From: Veillonella sp. VA139 | Lineage (GTDB): Bacteria; Bacillota; Negativicutes; Veillonellales; Veillonellaceae | DNA: 64,000 bases | Direction of reading: 5' to 3' | NCBI RefSeq assembly: GCF_003992005.1 | Contig: NZ_RQVL01000003.1 | Coordinates: 1 to 64,000, forward strand | Part shown: piece after piece, positions 31,486 through 40,037 of the stretch | Layout of the letters: every line of letters starts with the position of its first letter | How positions within the stretch are numbered: position 1 is the first letter of the stretch | The notes under the pieces: generated by a model | The model's database searches: none | What the model was told of the DNA's origin: nothing | The model's input: the letters and a program-made list of their open reading frames with translations, nothing else | Made by a program: the position numbers and the translations under genes

Positions 31486-32808
31486 ATGGAAGAACGATTG
31501 ACCTATAAAGACTACTTAAAAGTGACAATTCCATTTATGATTTCTACGGTAACCCAACCTTTATTAGGGGCGGTGAATACGGCGATTATGGGGCATATGG
31601 ATAATGCTATGTACATCGCTGCCGTAGCATTAGGAGTTATCTTATTTAATAATATGTATTGGCTCTTTGGCTTTTTGCGAGTAGCTACTACGGTGTTTTC
31701 TGCACAGGCTTTGGGAGAACAATCGAAGGAAAGTACATCACTCAGTTTCTTCCGACCTCTCATCATTGCTTTACTCATTAGCGCAGCCTTTCTCATTGGC
31801 TATCCGTGGATATTTGATTACTATGCAAGTTTTATGCATCCCGATCCAGAGGTGATCACTTTGATGGCGGACTATACAGATATTTTAATCTGGGGAGCTC
31901 CTTTCGTATTGGTGAACTATGTTACGTTAGGTTGGCTTATGGGACAGATGATGATTCGCGCCACTATGATTATGCAAATCTCCATGAATGTGTTGAATAT
32001 TGCGTTGTCCTTCCTTTTTGTATTTGGTTTTAACTTTGGCGTAAAAGGGGTGGCTTGGGCATCCTTGATTTCTCAAATCTATGCGTCCTTAGTAGGGCTG
32101 GGCGCTATGTACTTAGTTCGTGAACGATTAGACCTAACTTCTCGTATGTGGAATACTTTGAAACAGGTGAAACCATTTCTATCTATCATGAAAGTCAACA
32201 CAGACCTTATGCTTCGTACATTCTGTTTATTGACCATCAACAATTTGTTTGCTAAAGCAGGCAGTGCTATGGGCAGTGATGTATTAGCGACGAATGCGGT
32301 GATTTTGGAGATGATCTTCATCATGGCATACTTCACAGATGGACAGGCGAACGGAGTCAGCGTATTTACTGGAAAAGCATTTGGAAAACGTGACTTGGTG
32401 CTTTGGAAAGATACGTTAAAGATTTCCCTGCGATGCTTAGCGGTGTATGTGGTCATTGTAGAAATCGTGCTGGGATTATTCCGTAATGATGCCATTATGC
32501 TTATGACCTCAGTACCAGAAATTTACACGATGGCCTTGGAATATTCCCATTATCTATTGCTCTATCCTATCTGTGCGGCAGTAGGATTATTATTATATGG
32601 TATGTACAATGGCATCGGTCAGACCGCATCTATCCGGAATATGATGTTCATTGCAGTGGTCTTCTTCGTAGGCATGCAAGAATTGCTGATCCCTCCATTC
32701 GGTAATGACGGCATATGGATGACCTATGTGCTCACGTATCTATTAGAATCCATCATTTTAGTACTGTTCCTGCCGTTGGCTAGAAAGCGGTTTTCACTAG
32801 AAGTATAG
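31486..32808 (+). CDS. MATE-family efflux transporter
   Basis: The 440-residue protein is an inner-membrane multidrug/toxin exporter with about twelve helices in two halves. Family-like stretches are VTQPLLGAVNTAIMGHM near the start and NGVSVFTGKAFG in the second half. The cation and drugs are not predictable. A leader terminator lies just upstream, and a divergent-end TetR gene follows in convergent orientation, so it may be controlled at two levels. GAGGGTAAG precedes the ATG. Confidence 0.87.
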   Translation: MEERLTYKDYLKVTIPFMISTVTQPLLGAVNTAIMGHMDNAMYIAAVALGVILFNNMYWLFGFLRVATTVFSAQALGEQSKESTSLSFFRPLIIALLISAAFLIGYPWIFDYYASFMHPDPEVITLMADYTDILIWGAPFVLVNYVTLGWLMGQMMIRATMIMQISMNVLNIALSFLFVFGFNFGVKGVAWASLISQIYASLVGLGAMYLVRERLDLTSRMWNTLKQVKPFLSIMKVNTDLMLRTFCLLTINNLFAKAGSAMGSDVLATNAVILEMIFIMAYFTDGQANGVSVFTGKAFGKRDLVLWKDTLKISLRCLAVYVVIVEIVLGLFRNDAIMLMTSVPEIYTMALEYSHYLLLYPICAAVGLLLYGMYNGIGQTASIRNMMFIAVVFFVGMQELLIPPFGNDGIWMTYVLTYLLESIILVLFLPLARKRFSLEV

Positions 32809-33015
32809 TGAGCTTCGAATAGGTCTAATAGGAGATACATACTCTATTTATGATTTAAACTGGGTGTATAGTGTATGTTCAGTGAATCGTACGATATGAA
32901 CATTATAGAATAGTATGACCAAAGTATATGGAAATTTTATATCCTAGTGAGAACACACTATGCCATAAAGAATATTTTAATGATAAGTAAAAATGTATAC
33001 AGTGGTGTGGCTATA

Positions 33016-33060
33016 ACAAGGCGCTACCTATGAGCGAGTATGCTCAAGGTAGCGCCTTGT
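33016..33060. terminator. Bidirectional terminator between MATE and TetR genes
   Basis: ACAAGGCGCTACCT and AGGTAGCGCCTTGT are perfect arms, with an inner GAGC / GCTC stem. The region 32809-33015 holds no gene. Confidence 0.85.
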
Positions 33061-33068
33061 TGCTTGTC

Positions 33069-33647
33069 TTAATGTTGATGTTCTAAAATCAATGGCTCTG
33101 TAATATGGTAAAAGTACCGTGACATGTCCTCGATAGAGTATTGGCGATCGTTTTCTAACCACCAAAGAACCATTTCCACAAAAGATCCCGCAATGTGATT
33201 CGAGATAAAATCATGAGGGATGTTGTTATGAGGACAAGTTTGATTGTTTAAGAAGTGGCTTTGGATGAGTTCTTTTAAACTACTTTTAAAGTGGCGAAGA
33301 AATAATTCGTTACTTTCACAGGAAAGAAGACCTAAAATATTGTTGTCATTATCCTCTAAATGCTGCAAGATATGGAGGAAGATAGCTTCCTTGATGTGAC
33401 TATTTTTATATAAGCCATGAGCATGAGAGAAGTCTGATGCGGTGTCGATGATATGGGAGAATAGTTCTTGGCACAAGGCCTCTAATAGATCCTCCTTTGT
33501 TTCAAAGTGTGCGTAAAAGGTGCTACGGCCAATGAGGGCTTCGTCGATAATGTCTTGGACGATGATAGCATTATAATTTTTATGTTCTAAAAGCCTTACA
33601 AAGGCGTCGAAAATAGCTTTTCTAGTTTTCATTTGTCGTTTATCCAT
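33069..33647 (-). CDS. TetR-family regulator
   Basis: The 192-residue protein has an N-terminal TetR DNA-binding domain, with RKAIFDAFVRLLEHKNYNAI and the recognition helix GRSTFYAHFETKEDLL (about 35-55). The C-terminal ligand domain resembles the TetR_C group common in Firmicutes. AAGGAGG precedes its ATG. It is convergent with the MATE gene; whether it controls that gene is unproven because the MATE promoter is far from it. Confidence 0.87.
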   Translation of the reverse strand: MDKRQMKTRKAIFDAFVRLLEHKNYNAIIVQDIIDEALIGRSTFYAHFETKEDLLEALCQELFSHIIDTASDFSHAHGLYKNSHIKEAIFLHILQHLEDNDNNILGLLSCESNELFLRHFKSSLKELIQSHFLNNQTCPHNNIPHDFISNHIAGSFVEMVLWWLENDRQYSIEDMSRYFYHITEPLILEHQH

Positions 33648-33927
33648 AATTCCTCCTTACATATAGAAATCAAATAAAATGAGATATTTGTTCAATATAG
33701 GATACTTTTCTATATATGTATCGTAAATAACAAAATAGAAAAAGTGATTATTGTCAAATTTTTTAATTCCATTATACTAATAGTATATCATAAGTGACAA
33801 AGTGTTTCATATCTTTGTTGCTATGAAAGATAGTTTAGATTTTTAACTGAGAGACTCTACTACAAAGACTGGGTGTAGTGATGACTTTCAGCCGTATAAA
33901 GTAAGAGATTAGAGAGGATGTGTTCTT

Positions 33928-34083
33928 ATGTTAGAACGAATTGATGCGATTATGAGCAGTACTGCTGCAACTGTAATTACAGGAGCCATGTTTTTAGCCA
34001 TTGCACTACAGACAAAGGTTGATGTATCTAGTTGGATTTATACATCTTGGACTGCGATTACGACATACTACGCAGGCTTATAG
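33928..34083 (+). CDS. Small single-span membrane protein
   Basis: A 51-codon frame preceded by AGAGAGG starts MLERIDAIMSSTAATVITGAMF and has one hydrophobic span (about 13-30). It is too short for most gene finders. The context gives no function. It precedes a thioredoxin-like gene on the same strand by 86 bases, with a separate ribosome site for each. Confidence 0.4.
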   Translation: MLERIDAIMSSTAATVITGAMFLAIALQTKVDVSSWIYTSWTAITTYYAGL

Positions 34084-34169
34084 TTGTAACATGAATTTCC
34101 ATGTGGTATACTAAACTTATAATTGAATAAATTCGATATAATACATCGATTATAGGAAAGGAGTATACC

Positions 34170-34448
34170 ATGAAAGAAATTTTAGGATTCCATTTACATC
34201 ATTGTCCATATTGCGCTAACGCATTCCGCGCAATCGAAGAATTGCAAGCAGAAAACCCTGCGTTCAAAGACATCAAAATTAACTGGGTGGAAGATCAAGA
34301 TGCTGTAGAATTGTTCAAAACACATCCATATGAATACTATCCAAATTTGTGGTTCGATTTGGACAAACAATATGAAGCACAACCTGGTGAAAGCTACGAA
34401 CAAACAAAATCTTTAATCAAAGCCGTGTTTGAGAAAGCAATTCAATAA
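34170..34448 (+). CDS. Small thioredoxin-fold redox protein (CPYC)
   Basis: This 92-residue protein has the redox motif C12-P-Y-C15 near the N-terminus in LHHCPYCANAFRAI, followed by a helix and two strands. It looks like a glutaredoxin/thioredoxin-fold protein of the thioredoxin-like family in Firmicutes. The usual cis-proline is probably in YYPNLWF. Substrate unknown. AAAGGAG precedes the ATG, and a strong terminator follows the stop. Confidence 0.75.
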   Translation: MKEILGFHLHHCPYCANAFRAIEELQAENPAFKDIKINWVEDQDAVELFKTHPYEYYPNLWFDLDKQYEAQPGESYEQTKSLIKAVFEKAIQ

Positions 34449-34481
34449 TCGATTTTACTTTCATTAAAAATACTATATAAT

Positions 34482-34511
34482 AAAAGCAGATGCTATGTGC
34501 ATCTGCTTTTT
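34482..34511 (+). terminator. Intrinsic terminator
   Basis: AAAAGCAGATGC and GCATCTGCTTTTT are perfect arms around TATGT. Confidence 0.9.
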
Positions 34512-34555
34512 CTTGATGTAATCGCAGACTTTAAAGTCTTGCGTGAGGAGGATAT

Positions 34556-35176
34556 ATGTTAAATTTTGTGGCCTTAGATTTTGAAACGGCTAATGAAAGT
34601 AAGAATAGTGCTATTTCCTTAGCTGTGGTGACTGTGGAAGATGGACGGATCACAAAACGTGGTTATAGTTTAATCAAGCCCCCAGTGATGCAGTTTAACC
34701 AAGAGTTCATTGGTATCCATGGCATCCAACCGGAAGAGGTTCTGAATAAGCCTACCTTTGATCAGTTGTGGCCGGCGATTTATAATAACCATTTAAAAGG
34801 TAAACTGTTAGTAGCACACAATGCGAAATTCGACATCGACGTGTTACGTGCCACCTTGGATTACTACAATATTGAATGGCCTGATTTAGAATATACTTGC
34901 ACCGTCCGTATAACACGAAAAGTATGGCCTGATTTGGTGAACCATAAGTTGAATACATTGGGCGGATTTTTAGGTATCAAATTTAACCATCACAACGCTT
35001 TGGACGACTCGGAAGTATGTGCCAAAGTAGCCATTGCAGCAGCGAAAGAAAAAGGTGTAGACTCCATGCGAGGCTTGTTACACTTAATCAATATGAAACC
35101 AGACTCTTTCATCACCGATGAACGACGGGTCCAAATGGAAGTCAAACAAAGTGGTACACAAGATACCTTCTTCTAG
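34556..35176 (+). CDS. DnaQ-like 3'-5' exonuclease
   Basis: The 206-residue protein is a stand-alone DEDDh exonuclease. Catalytic D8 and E10 are in ALDFETAN, the middle aspartate is in AHNAKFDIDVLRA, and the last His and Asp are in FNHHNALDDSEVC. It may proofread or process nucleic acid ends. GAGGAGG lies six bases before the ATG. Confidence 0.87.
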   Translation: MLNFVALDFETANESKNSAISLAVVTVEDGRITKRGYSLIKPPVMQFNQEFIGIHGIQPEEVLNKPTFDQLWPAIYNNHLKGKLLVAHNAKFDIDVLRATLDYYNIEWPDLEYTCTVRITRKVWPDLVNHKLNTLGGFLGIKFNHHNALDDSEVCAKVAIAAAKEKGVDSMRGLLHLINMKPDSFITDERRVQMEVKQSGTQDTFF

Positions 35177-35253
35177 TGAACTTTAGTATCTATTACATTT
35201 AGTCATACTAGCAGATACACTACATTAGCCCCCACCCTCCCTAATAAGCCCCC

Positions 35254-35273
35254 ATATGATTTACTCATAATTT
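35254..35273. promoter_or_regulatory. Candidate operator O1 upstream of galT
   Basis: ATATGATTTACTCATAATTT contains the 15-bp palindrome TATGA-TTTAC-TCATA. Its exact reverse complement lies at 35437-35456, with centres 186 bp apart. The galactose operon encodes a ROK regulator, the obvious candidate ligand-controlled binder. Confidence 0.5.
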
Positions 35274-35322
35274 GTGCGTATTACAGGAGTTTCGATATGT
35301 ATTGATATTCCCAAATAAAGAA

Positions 35323-35392
35323 AAAACAATGCCATATTCCCCTGAACGAACATTCAGAATGCAGTGAGAGAAGGGGAATGTGGCATTGTTTT
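35323..35392. terminator. Long hairpin between exonuclease and galT, related to the palindromic repeats
   Basis: AAAACAATGCCATATTCCCC and GGGGAATGTGGCATTGTTTT pair with one or two mismatches. Read on the minus strand, the loop (CTCTCACTGCATTCTGAATG then TTCGTTC) resembles the loop of the 11658-11726 repeat, although the arms differ. It can act as a terminator. Confidence 0.65.
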
Positions 35393-35436
35393 GTATCATA
35401 GGATATCAAAAAAGTCGAAAAACATGAAAAAAGATT

Positions 35437-35456
35437 AAATTATGAGTAAATCATAT
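35437..35456. promoter_or_regulatory. Candidate operator O2 upstream of galT
   Basis: AAATTATGAGTAAATCATAT, the exact reverse complement of O1, lies close to the AT-rich galT promoter region (35457-35540). Confidence 0.5.
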
Positions 35457-35569
35457 AACTTATTATTTAATTAAGTATTGAAAAAAATGTTAAAATATGA
35501 AAGAATAGGACTATATAAAAAATTATCTTTATTTATTAACATGATATAGCTATAGATTGGAGGTATTCC

Positions 35570-36556
35570 ATGTCAGAATTACGATGGAATCCTTTATTGC
35601 GGACTTGGACTATGGTCGCTTCAAACCGTAAAGCACGCCCAACGATGCCAAAGGATTGGTGCCCATTCTGCCCAGGTATTAATAAAAAAGTCCCTGCAGA
35701 TTATGATGTGTTGAAATATGATAACGACTTTCCAGCATTAACGCAAACGCCAGAGGCTCCCTATGAAGATGGTAATGACTTTTACAAAAGCCAAGAAAAC
35801 TATGGGAAATGTGAAGTTATCTTATATTCTCCAGAGCATACTGCTAAATTTTATGAATTATCGGAAGATCATATTGTTAAATTGCTTAACCTTATTAAAG
35901 AGCGTCATAGCGAATTAGCGAAGGATGAGAAAATTAAATACATCTACCCTTTTGAAAATAAAGGTGAAGCGGTAGGTGTGACAATGCCACATCCACATGG
36001 TCAATTATATGGTTATTCCTTTGTACCACAAAAATTGCAAGTGGAGCTGGATAGTGCTAAAGACCATCATCATGAACATGGTAAATGCTTATTCTGTAAA
36101 ATGAATCAAGTTGAGAAAGAAAAAGATGCTCGCATTGTGGGAGAAAATGACTCTTTCTTAGCCTATATTCCGTTCTTTACAGATTATCCATATGGTGTGT
36201 TTGTCGTGCCAAAACGTCACATGAATTACATCACAGATTGTACTGAAAAAGAAACGAAAGATTTGGCGCATATGTTAAAAACATTAACGGAAGCCTTCGA
36301 TCGTTTATTTAATATGCCATTCCCATACATGATGGTATATCATCAAAATCCTGTAAATAGCCCTGAATATGCAGGACATGAAGAATATTATCACTTTAAT
36401 ATTCAATTCTATCCGCCTTTCAGAGAAGCGAATAAAATTAAATACTATGCATCCTCTGAAATGGGGGCATGGGCAGCAGCGAATACGAGTGCTGTAGAAG
36501 AAACTGCACCGGAGTTGCGCAAACTATATAGTGAGGTTGAACAAGAAAATGAATAA
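35570..36556 (+). CDS. galT: Galactose-1-phosphate uridylyltransferase
   Basis: A 328-residue Leloir-pathway enzyme that swaps UMP between UDP-glucose and galactose 1-phosphate. The active site is H141-P-H143-G-Q145, with H143 the nucleophile. CPFCPG near residue 31 fits the zinc/structural motif of the family. GGAGGT precedes the ATG. It overlaps galK by eight bases and heads galT-galK-ROK-mglBAC. No UDP-galactose 4-epimerase gene lies in the window. Confidence 0.95.
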   Translation: MSELRWNPLLRTWTMVASNRKARPTMPKDWCPFCPGINKKVPADYDVLKYDNDFPALTQTPEAPYEDGNDFYKSQENYGKCEVILYSPEHTAKFYELSEDHIVKLLNLIKERHSELAKDEKIKYIYPFENKGEAVGVTMPHPHGQLYGYSFVPQKLQVELDSAKDHHHEHGKCLFCKMNQVEKEKDARIVGENDSFLAYIPFFTDYPYGVFVVPKRHMNYITDCTEKETKDLAHMLKTLTEAFDRLFNMPFPYMMVYHQNPVNSPEYAGHEEYYHFNIQFYPPFREANKIKYYASSEMGAWAAANTSAVEETAPELRKLYSEVEQENE

Positions 36557-37703
36557 AGAAGAATTACAACAGCGTTTTCTGTCCTTCTTTGGCGAAGGTT
36601 CAGGAGAGGTGCATTGTTATTTTGCTCCAGGCCGTGTCAATGTGATTGGTGAGCATCAGGACTATAATGGTGGTCATGTATTCCCGGCGGCATTGAAAGT
36701 AGGTATTTATGGAGCCATCCGTTTACGTGAAGATAGCAAGGTACGTTTACACTCGGATAATATGGAAAAAACTGTAGTGGTTGATGTAAATGAACCTTTC
36801 CAATATAATATTAAACACGATTGGGCTAATTATCCATTAGGTGTGATTCAATTCTTAAAAGACAAAGGTCACACAGTGCCAGGTATGGACATTTATTTTA
36901 ATGGTAATTTGCCAGCAGGTGCAGGGTTGTCCTCTTCTGCATGTATGCTAGATTTAACTGGTTATATGTTGCTTTCAGAATTGGGATTAACACCAATAGA
37001 TCGCACGGAATTGGCAAAAATGGCCATGCATGTGGAGTACCATTTCGTAGGTGTAAAAGTGGGCATTATGGATATGTATGCCATTGCACACGGTAAAGAA
37101 GGCCATGGTGTCTTGTTAGATTGCACAAAAATGGAACGAAAACTAGTTCCATTAAATTGGCATGGACATACCCTTGTCATCATGAATACAAATAAACAAA
37201 GAGGTCTTGTGGACTCCAAATTTAACGAGCGTAAAGGTCAGTGCGATGCGGCTCATGAAATTATTCGCAAGCATAAGGATATCTCTGGCTTGGCATTGGC
37301 TACAGTGGATGATTTGGAATTTATTTCTGATGATGTGTTGATGCGTAGAGCTCGCCATGTCATCACTGAAAATTTACGTGTATTAGATTTTATGAAAGCT
37401 TTGGAAAATGCCGACTTAACAGGCATCGCTCATTGCTTGAATGAATCGCATAGATCCTTACAGGTTGATTTTGAAGTAACAGGTAAGGAATTAGATACGA
37501 TTGTTGATTTAGCGCGATCTCAAGAAGGCTGTATTGCATCTCGTATGACAGGTGCAGGTTTTGGCGGTTGTGCGATTGCCCTTGTAAAAGATGAGCATAT
37601 TGAGGCTTTTATGAGAGCTATTCCGGAAGAGTACGAGAAACAAATAGGTGTTATCCCTAGTCTGTATATTGCTGATATTGGTGATGGGGTGTATTCGCTG
37701 TAA
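36549..37703 (+). CDS. galK: Galactokinase
   Basis: The 384-residue GHMP kinase phosphorylates galactose. Signature GRVNVIGEHQDYNGGHVFP lies near residues 28-46, the ATP-loop PAGAGLSSSA near 120, and the third GHMP motif RMTGAGFGGCA near 335. The ATG at 36549 overlaps the galT stop, pointing to coupled translation; the frame is open 18 bases further upstream inside galT. Confidence 0.95.
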   Translation: MNKEELQQRFLSFFGEGSGEVHCYFAPGRVNVIGEHQDYNGGHVFPAALKVGIYGAIRLREDSKVRLHSDNMEKTVVVDVNEPFQYNIKHDWANYPLGVIQFLKDKGHTVPGMDIYFNGNLPAGAGLSSSACMLDLTGYMLLSELGLTPIDRTELAKMAMHVEYHFVGVKVGIMDMYAIAHGKEGHGVLLDCTKMERKLVPLNWHGHTLVIMNTNKQRGLVDSKFNERKGQCDAAHEIIRKHKDISGLALATVDDLEFISDDVLMRRARHVITENLRVLDFMKALENADLTGIAHCLNESHRSLQVDFEVTGKELDTIVDLARSQEGCIASRMTGAGFGGCAIALVKDEHIEAFMRAIPEEYEKQIGVIPSLYIADIGDGVYSL

Positions 37704-37716
37704 AGGAGATAGAATC

Positions 37717-38880
37717 ATGATAAAGCCACAAATAAGCAATGATGAAATTATTTTGAATTACATCAGGCGTCATGGTCCCGTATCAAAGGCATTGATCGCA
37801 AGACAAACAAAAATAACGCCTCCCACAGTGACTAATATTTGTACGAATTTAATTCGGAAAGGATTGGTCTATGAAGACCGTCAAGAACGGTCTGCATTGG
37901 GACGCCCATCCATGTTATTAGACTTTAATCATGATATTGAAACGTATCTAATCGTCCATGTAAGAACACATGCTATTGTGTTTTATGTGACGACGGTAGG
38001 TCGGCAAATTTTACATCAAAGAGAAACATCAATTATCGGTTGTACTTCTGATGAAATTATGCAACATATGTATCGTGGCATGCAGGATATCTTTAAAGAA
38101 GACTATAAGATTAAAAGTATAGGACTCGTATTGCGTGGTCCGGTAGACTCGGGGAAAGGGATTTCCATTTATTCTCCTAATGGGAAATGGAACAATATTC
38201 CATTCAAATATATCTTAGAAGAACGATTCCATGTGCCCGTATATGTAGAAAATGATGTCCGTTGTTTATCGACGGGTGAATATTATTATGGTAGTGGTAA
38301 AGAAATGGATAATCTTATTGTCCTTAAATTTAGTTATGGACTTGGTATATCCTTGATTTACCACGGTGAACTCTATCGCGGTTTTAACGATAGTGCTGGT
38401 GAAATTGGATATGGTGTGATTCGACTGGATGAAGTGGGAAATGAAGTTCGCTTGGAAGACATTGCATCGGAAACATCGATTCATACCTATGTGATGGAGC
38501 AAATGGAAAAAGGCCGATACACATCGGTACAAGATAATCCATTGGTTGTAAGCAAAGCATTTCGTGTAGAGCCTATTTATGAGGCCGCAGTAGAAGGCGA
38601 TGAAGTGTGTTTAGAAGCACTTTCACAGGTAGGTCATTATCTAGGAATTGCCTTAGCTAATATAGCCAACTTATTTAATCCAGAGCGGATTATTTTGAGC
38701 AGTGCTATGGGGAATGCAGTAGGAGTAATGGACCCTATTCTTCGAGGTGTGTTAGAACGCAATTCATACAAAGCACATACAATCAATCTAGAATATTCTG
38801 GCAATGGTTCTTATTATACATTGTTAGGGATGATTGATATTGTCAGTGCAAAACGAGCTGAAGAAGCTTGGTTACGGTAG
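37717..38880 (+). CDS. ROK-family transcriptional regulator
   Basis: This 387-residue regulator has an N-terminal winged helix (about 1-70: LNYIRRHGPVSKALIARQT, then TVTNICTNLIRKGLV) and a C-terminal ROK sugar-kinase fold. The segment that normally carries the zinc cysteines reads GEIGYGVIRLDEVGNEV, so the CxCxxxxC zinc site is absent, unlike Mlc or NagC. AAAGGAGAT supports the ATG at 37717. Its place between galK and mglB makes it the likely galactose-responsive repressor of this operon, perhaps through the paired palindromes before galT. Confidence 0.88.
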   Translation: MIKPQISNDEIILNYIRRHGPVSKALIARQTKITPPTVTNICTNLIRKGLVYEDRQERSALGRPSMLLDFNHDIETYLIVHVRTHAIVFYVTTVGRQILHQRETSIIGCTSDEIMQHMYRGMQDIFKEDYKIKSIGLVLRGPVDSGKGISIYSPNGKWNNIPFKYILEERFHVPVYVENDVRCLSTGEYYYGSGKEMDNLIVLKFSYGLGISLIYHGELYRGFNDSAGEIGYGVIRLDEVGNEVRLEDIASETSIHTYVMEQMEKGRYTSVQDNPLVVSKAFRVEPIYEAAVEGDEVCLEALSQVGHYLGIALANIANLFNPERIILSSAMGNAVGVMDPILRGVLERNSYKAHTINLEYSGNGSYYTLLGMIDIVSAKRAEEAWLR

Positions 38881-38942
38881 GTACCACGACTAGAAAGACT
38901 AGTCTTATAGGTATATAGGATATCTAAAAGGAGGATATTATT

Positions 38943-39977
38943 ATGAAACGATCTTGGAAAGCAGCGTTACTTGCATCAGCAGCAGTAGGTGCACTTGTGT
39001 TAGGTGGTTGCGGAAGCGATCAAGGAGCAAGCGGTGACAAACCTCAAATCGGGGTTGCTATTTACAAATTTGATGACACTTTCATGAGTGGCGTTCGTGC
39101 AGAAATTGACAAAGCCGCTAAAGACAAAGCGAAAGTGGATATCGTAGATAGCCAAAACTCTCAACCAACACAAAATGAAAAGATTGACTTATTCATCAAT
39201 AAGAAGTACAAAGCAATCGGCGTTAACGTAGTAGACCGTACAGCAGCAGGCGTTATCATTGATAAAGCGAAAGCAGCGAATATTCCATTGGTATTCTTGA
39301 ACCGCGAACCATTGAAAGAAGATATGGCGAAATGGGATAAAGTATATTATGTAGGTGCGAAAGCTGAACAAAGTGGTGAAATGCAAGGTAAAATCCTAGC
39401 TGAATACTTCAAAAAGCATCCAGAAGCATACCATAGCAATGACGGTGTTATCCATTATGTTATGATTACTGGTGAACCTGGTCACCAAGATGCAGTGCTT
39501 CGTACAGAACACTCTATTAAAGCTCTTAAAAATGAAGGTATGAAAGTAGAAGAGTTAGCTAGCGACACAGGTATGTGGGACCGCGTTAAAGGCCAAGAAA
39601 AAATGGCAGCTTTCTTAAGCCGTTACGGTGACAAAATTGATGCTGTTATCTCTAACAACGATGACATGGCATTGGGTGCAATCGAAGCTTTAAAAGCAGC
39701 GGGCTACTTCACAAATGGTAAATACATTCCAGTAGTAGGTGTTGACGCTACAACTCCAGCAGTACAAGCATTAAAAGACGGTACTTTACTAGGTACAGTA
39801 TTGAATAATGCTAAAAAACAAGGTCAAGCGGTATTTAATCTTTCCTATGTGCTAGCTAAAGGTGAAACACCGAATAAAGATAATGTAGGTTTTGATATTG
39901 TTGATGGTAAATATATTTGGGTACCTTACGAAATCGTAACAAAAGAAAATGCGGATAAGATTTTAGGTGACAAATAA
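38943..39977 (+). CDS. mglB: Galactose/glucose ABC importer, binding lipoprotein
   Basis: A 344-residue periplasmic-binding-protein-fold lipoprotein. The lipobox cysteine is C23 (VLGGCG). It matches MglB across the whole length, including GEPGHQDAVLRTEHSIKAL, DTGMWDRVKGQEKM and NNDDMALGAIEALK. The calcium-binding loop of E. coli MglB (DLNKDG region) is replaced by AYHSNDG here and is probably weaker or lost. AAAGGAGG precedes the ATG. Confidence 0.92.
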   Translation: MKRSWKAALLASAAVGALVLGGCGSDQGASGDKPQIGVAIYKFDDTFMSGVRAEIDKAAKDKAKVDIVDSQNSQPTQNEKIDLFINKKYKAIGVNVVDRTAAGVIIDKAKAANIPLVFLNREPLKEDMAKWDKVYYVGAKAEQSGEMQGKILAEYFKKHPEAYHSNDGVIHYVMITGEPGHQDAVLRTEHSIKALKNEGMKVEELASDTGMWDRVKGQEKMAAFLSRYGDKIDAVISNNDDMALGAIEALKAAGYFTNGKYIPVVGVDATTPAVQALKDGTLLGTVLNNAKKQGQAVFNLSYVLAKGETPNKDNVGFDIVDGKYIWVPYEIVTKENADKILGDK

Positions 39978-39988
39978 GAAAATGCGGG

Positions 39989-40010
39989 AAGGGGGCATTT
40001 TGCCCCCTTT
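39989..40010 (+). terminator. Stem-loop after mglB
   Basis: AAGGGGGCA and TGCCCCCTTT form a short GC-rich stem. It likely stabilises mglB mRNA or partly terminates before mglA. Confidence 0.7.
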
Positions 40011-40037
40011 ATTATCTGATTAGTAGGAGGAAAATGT

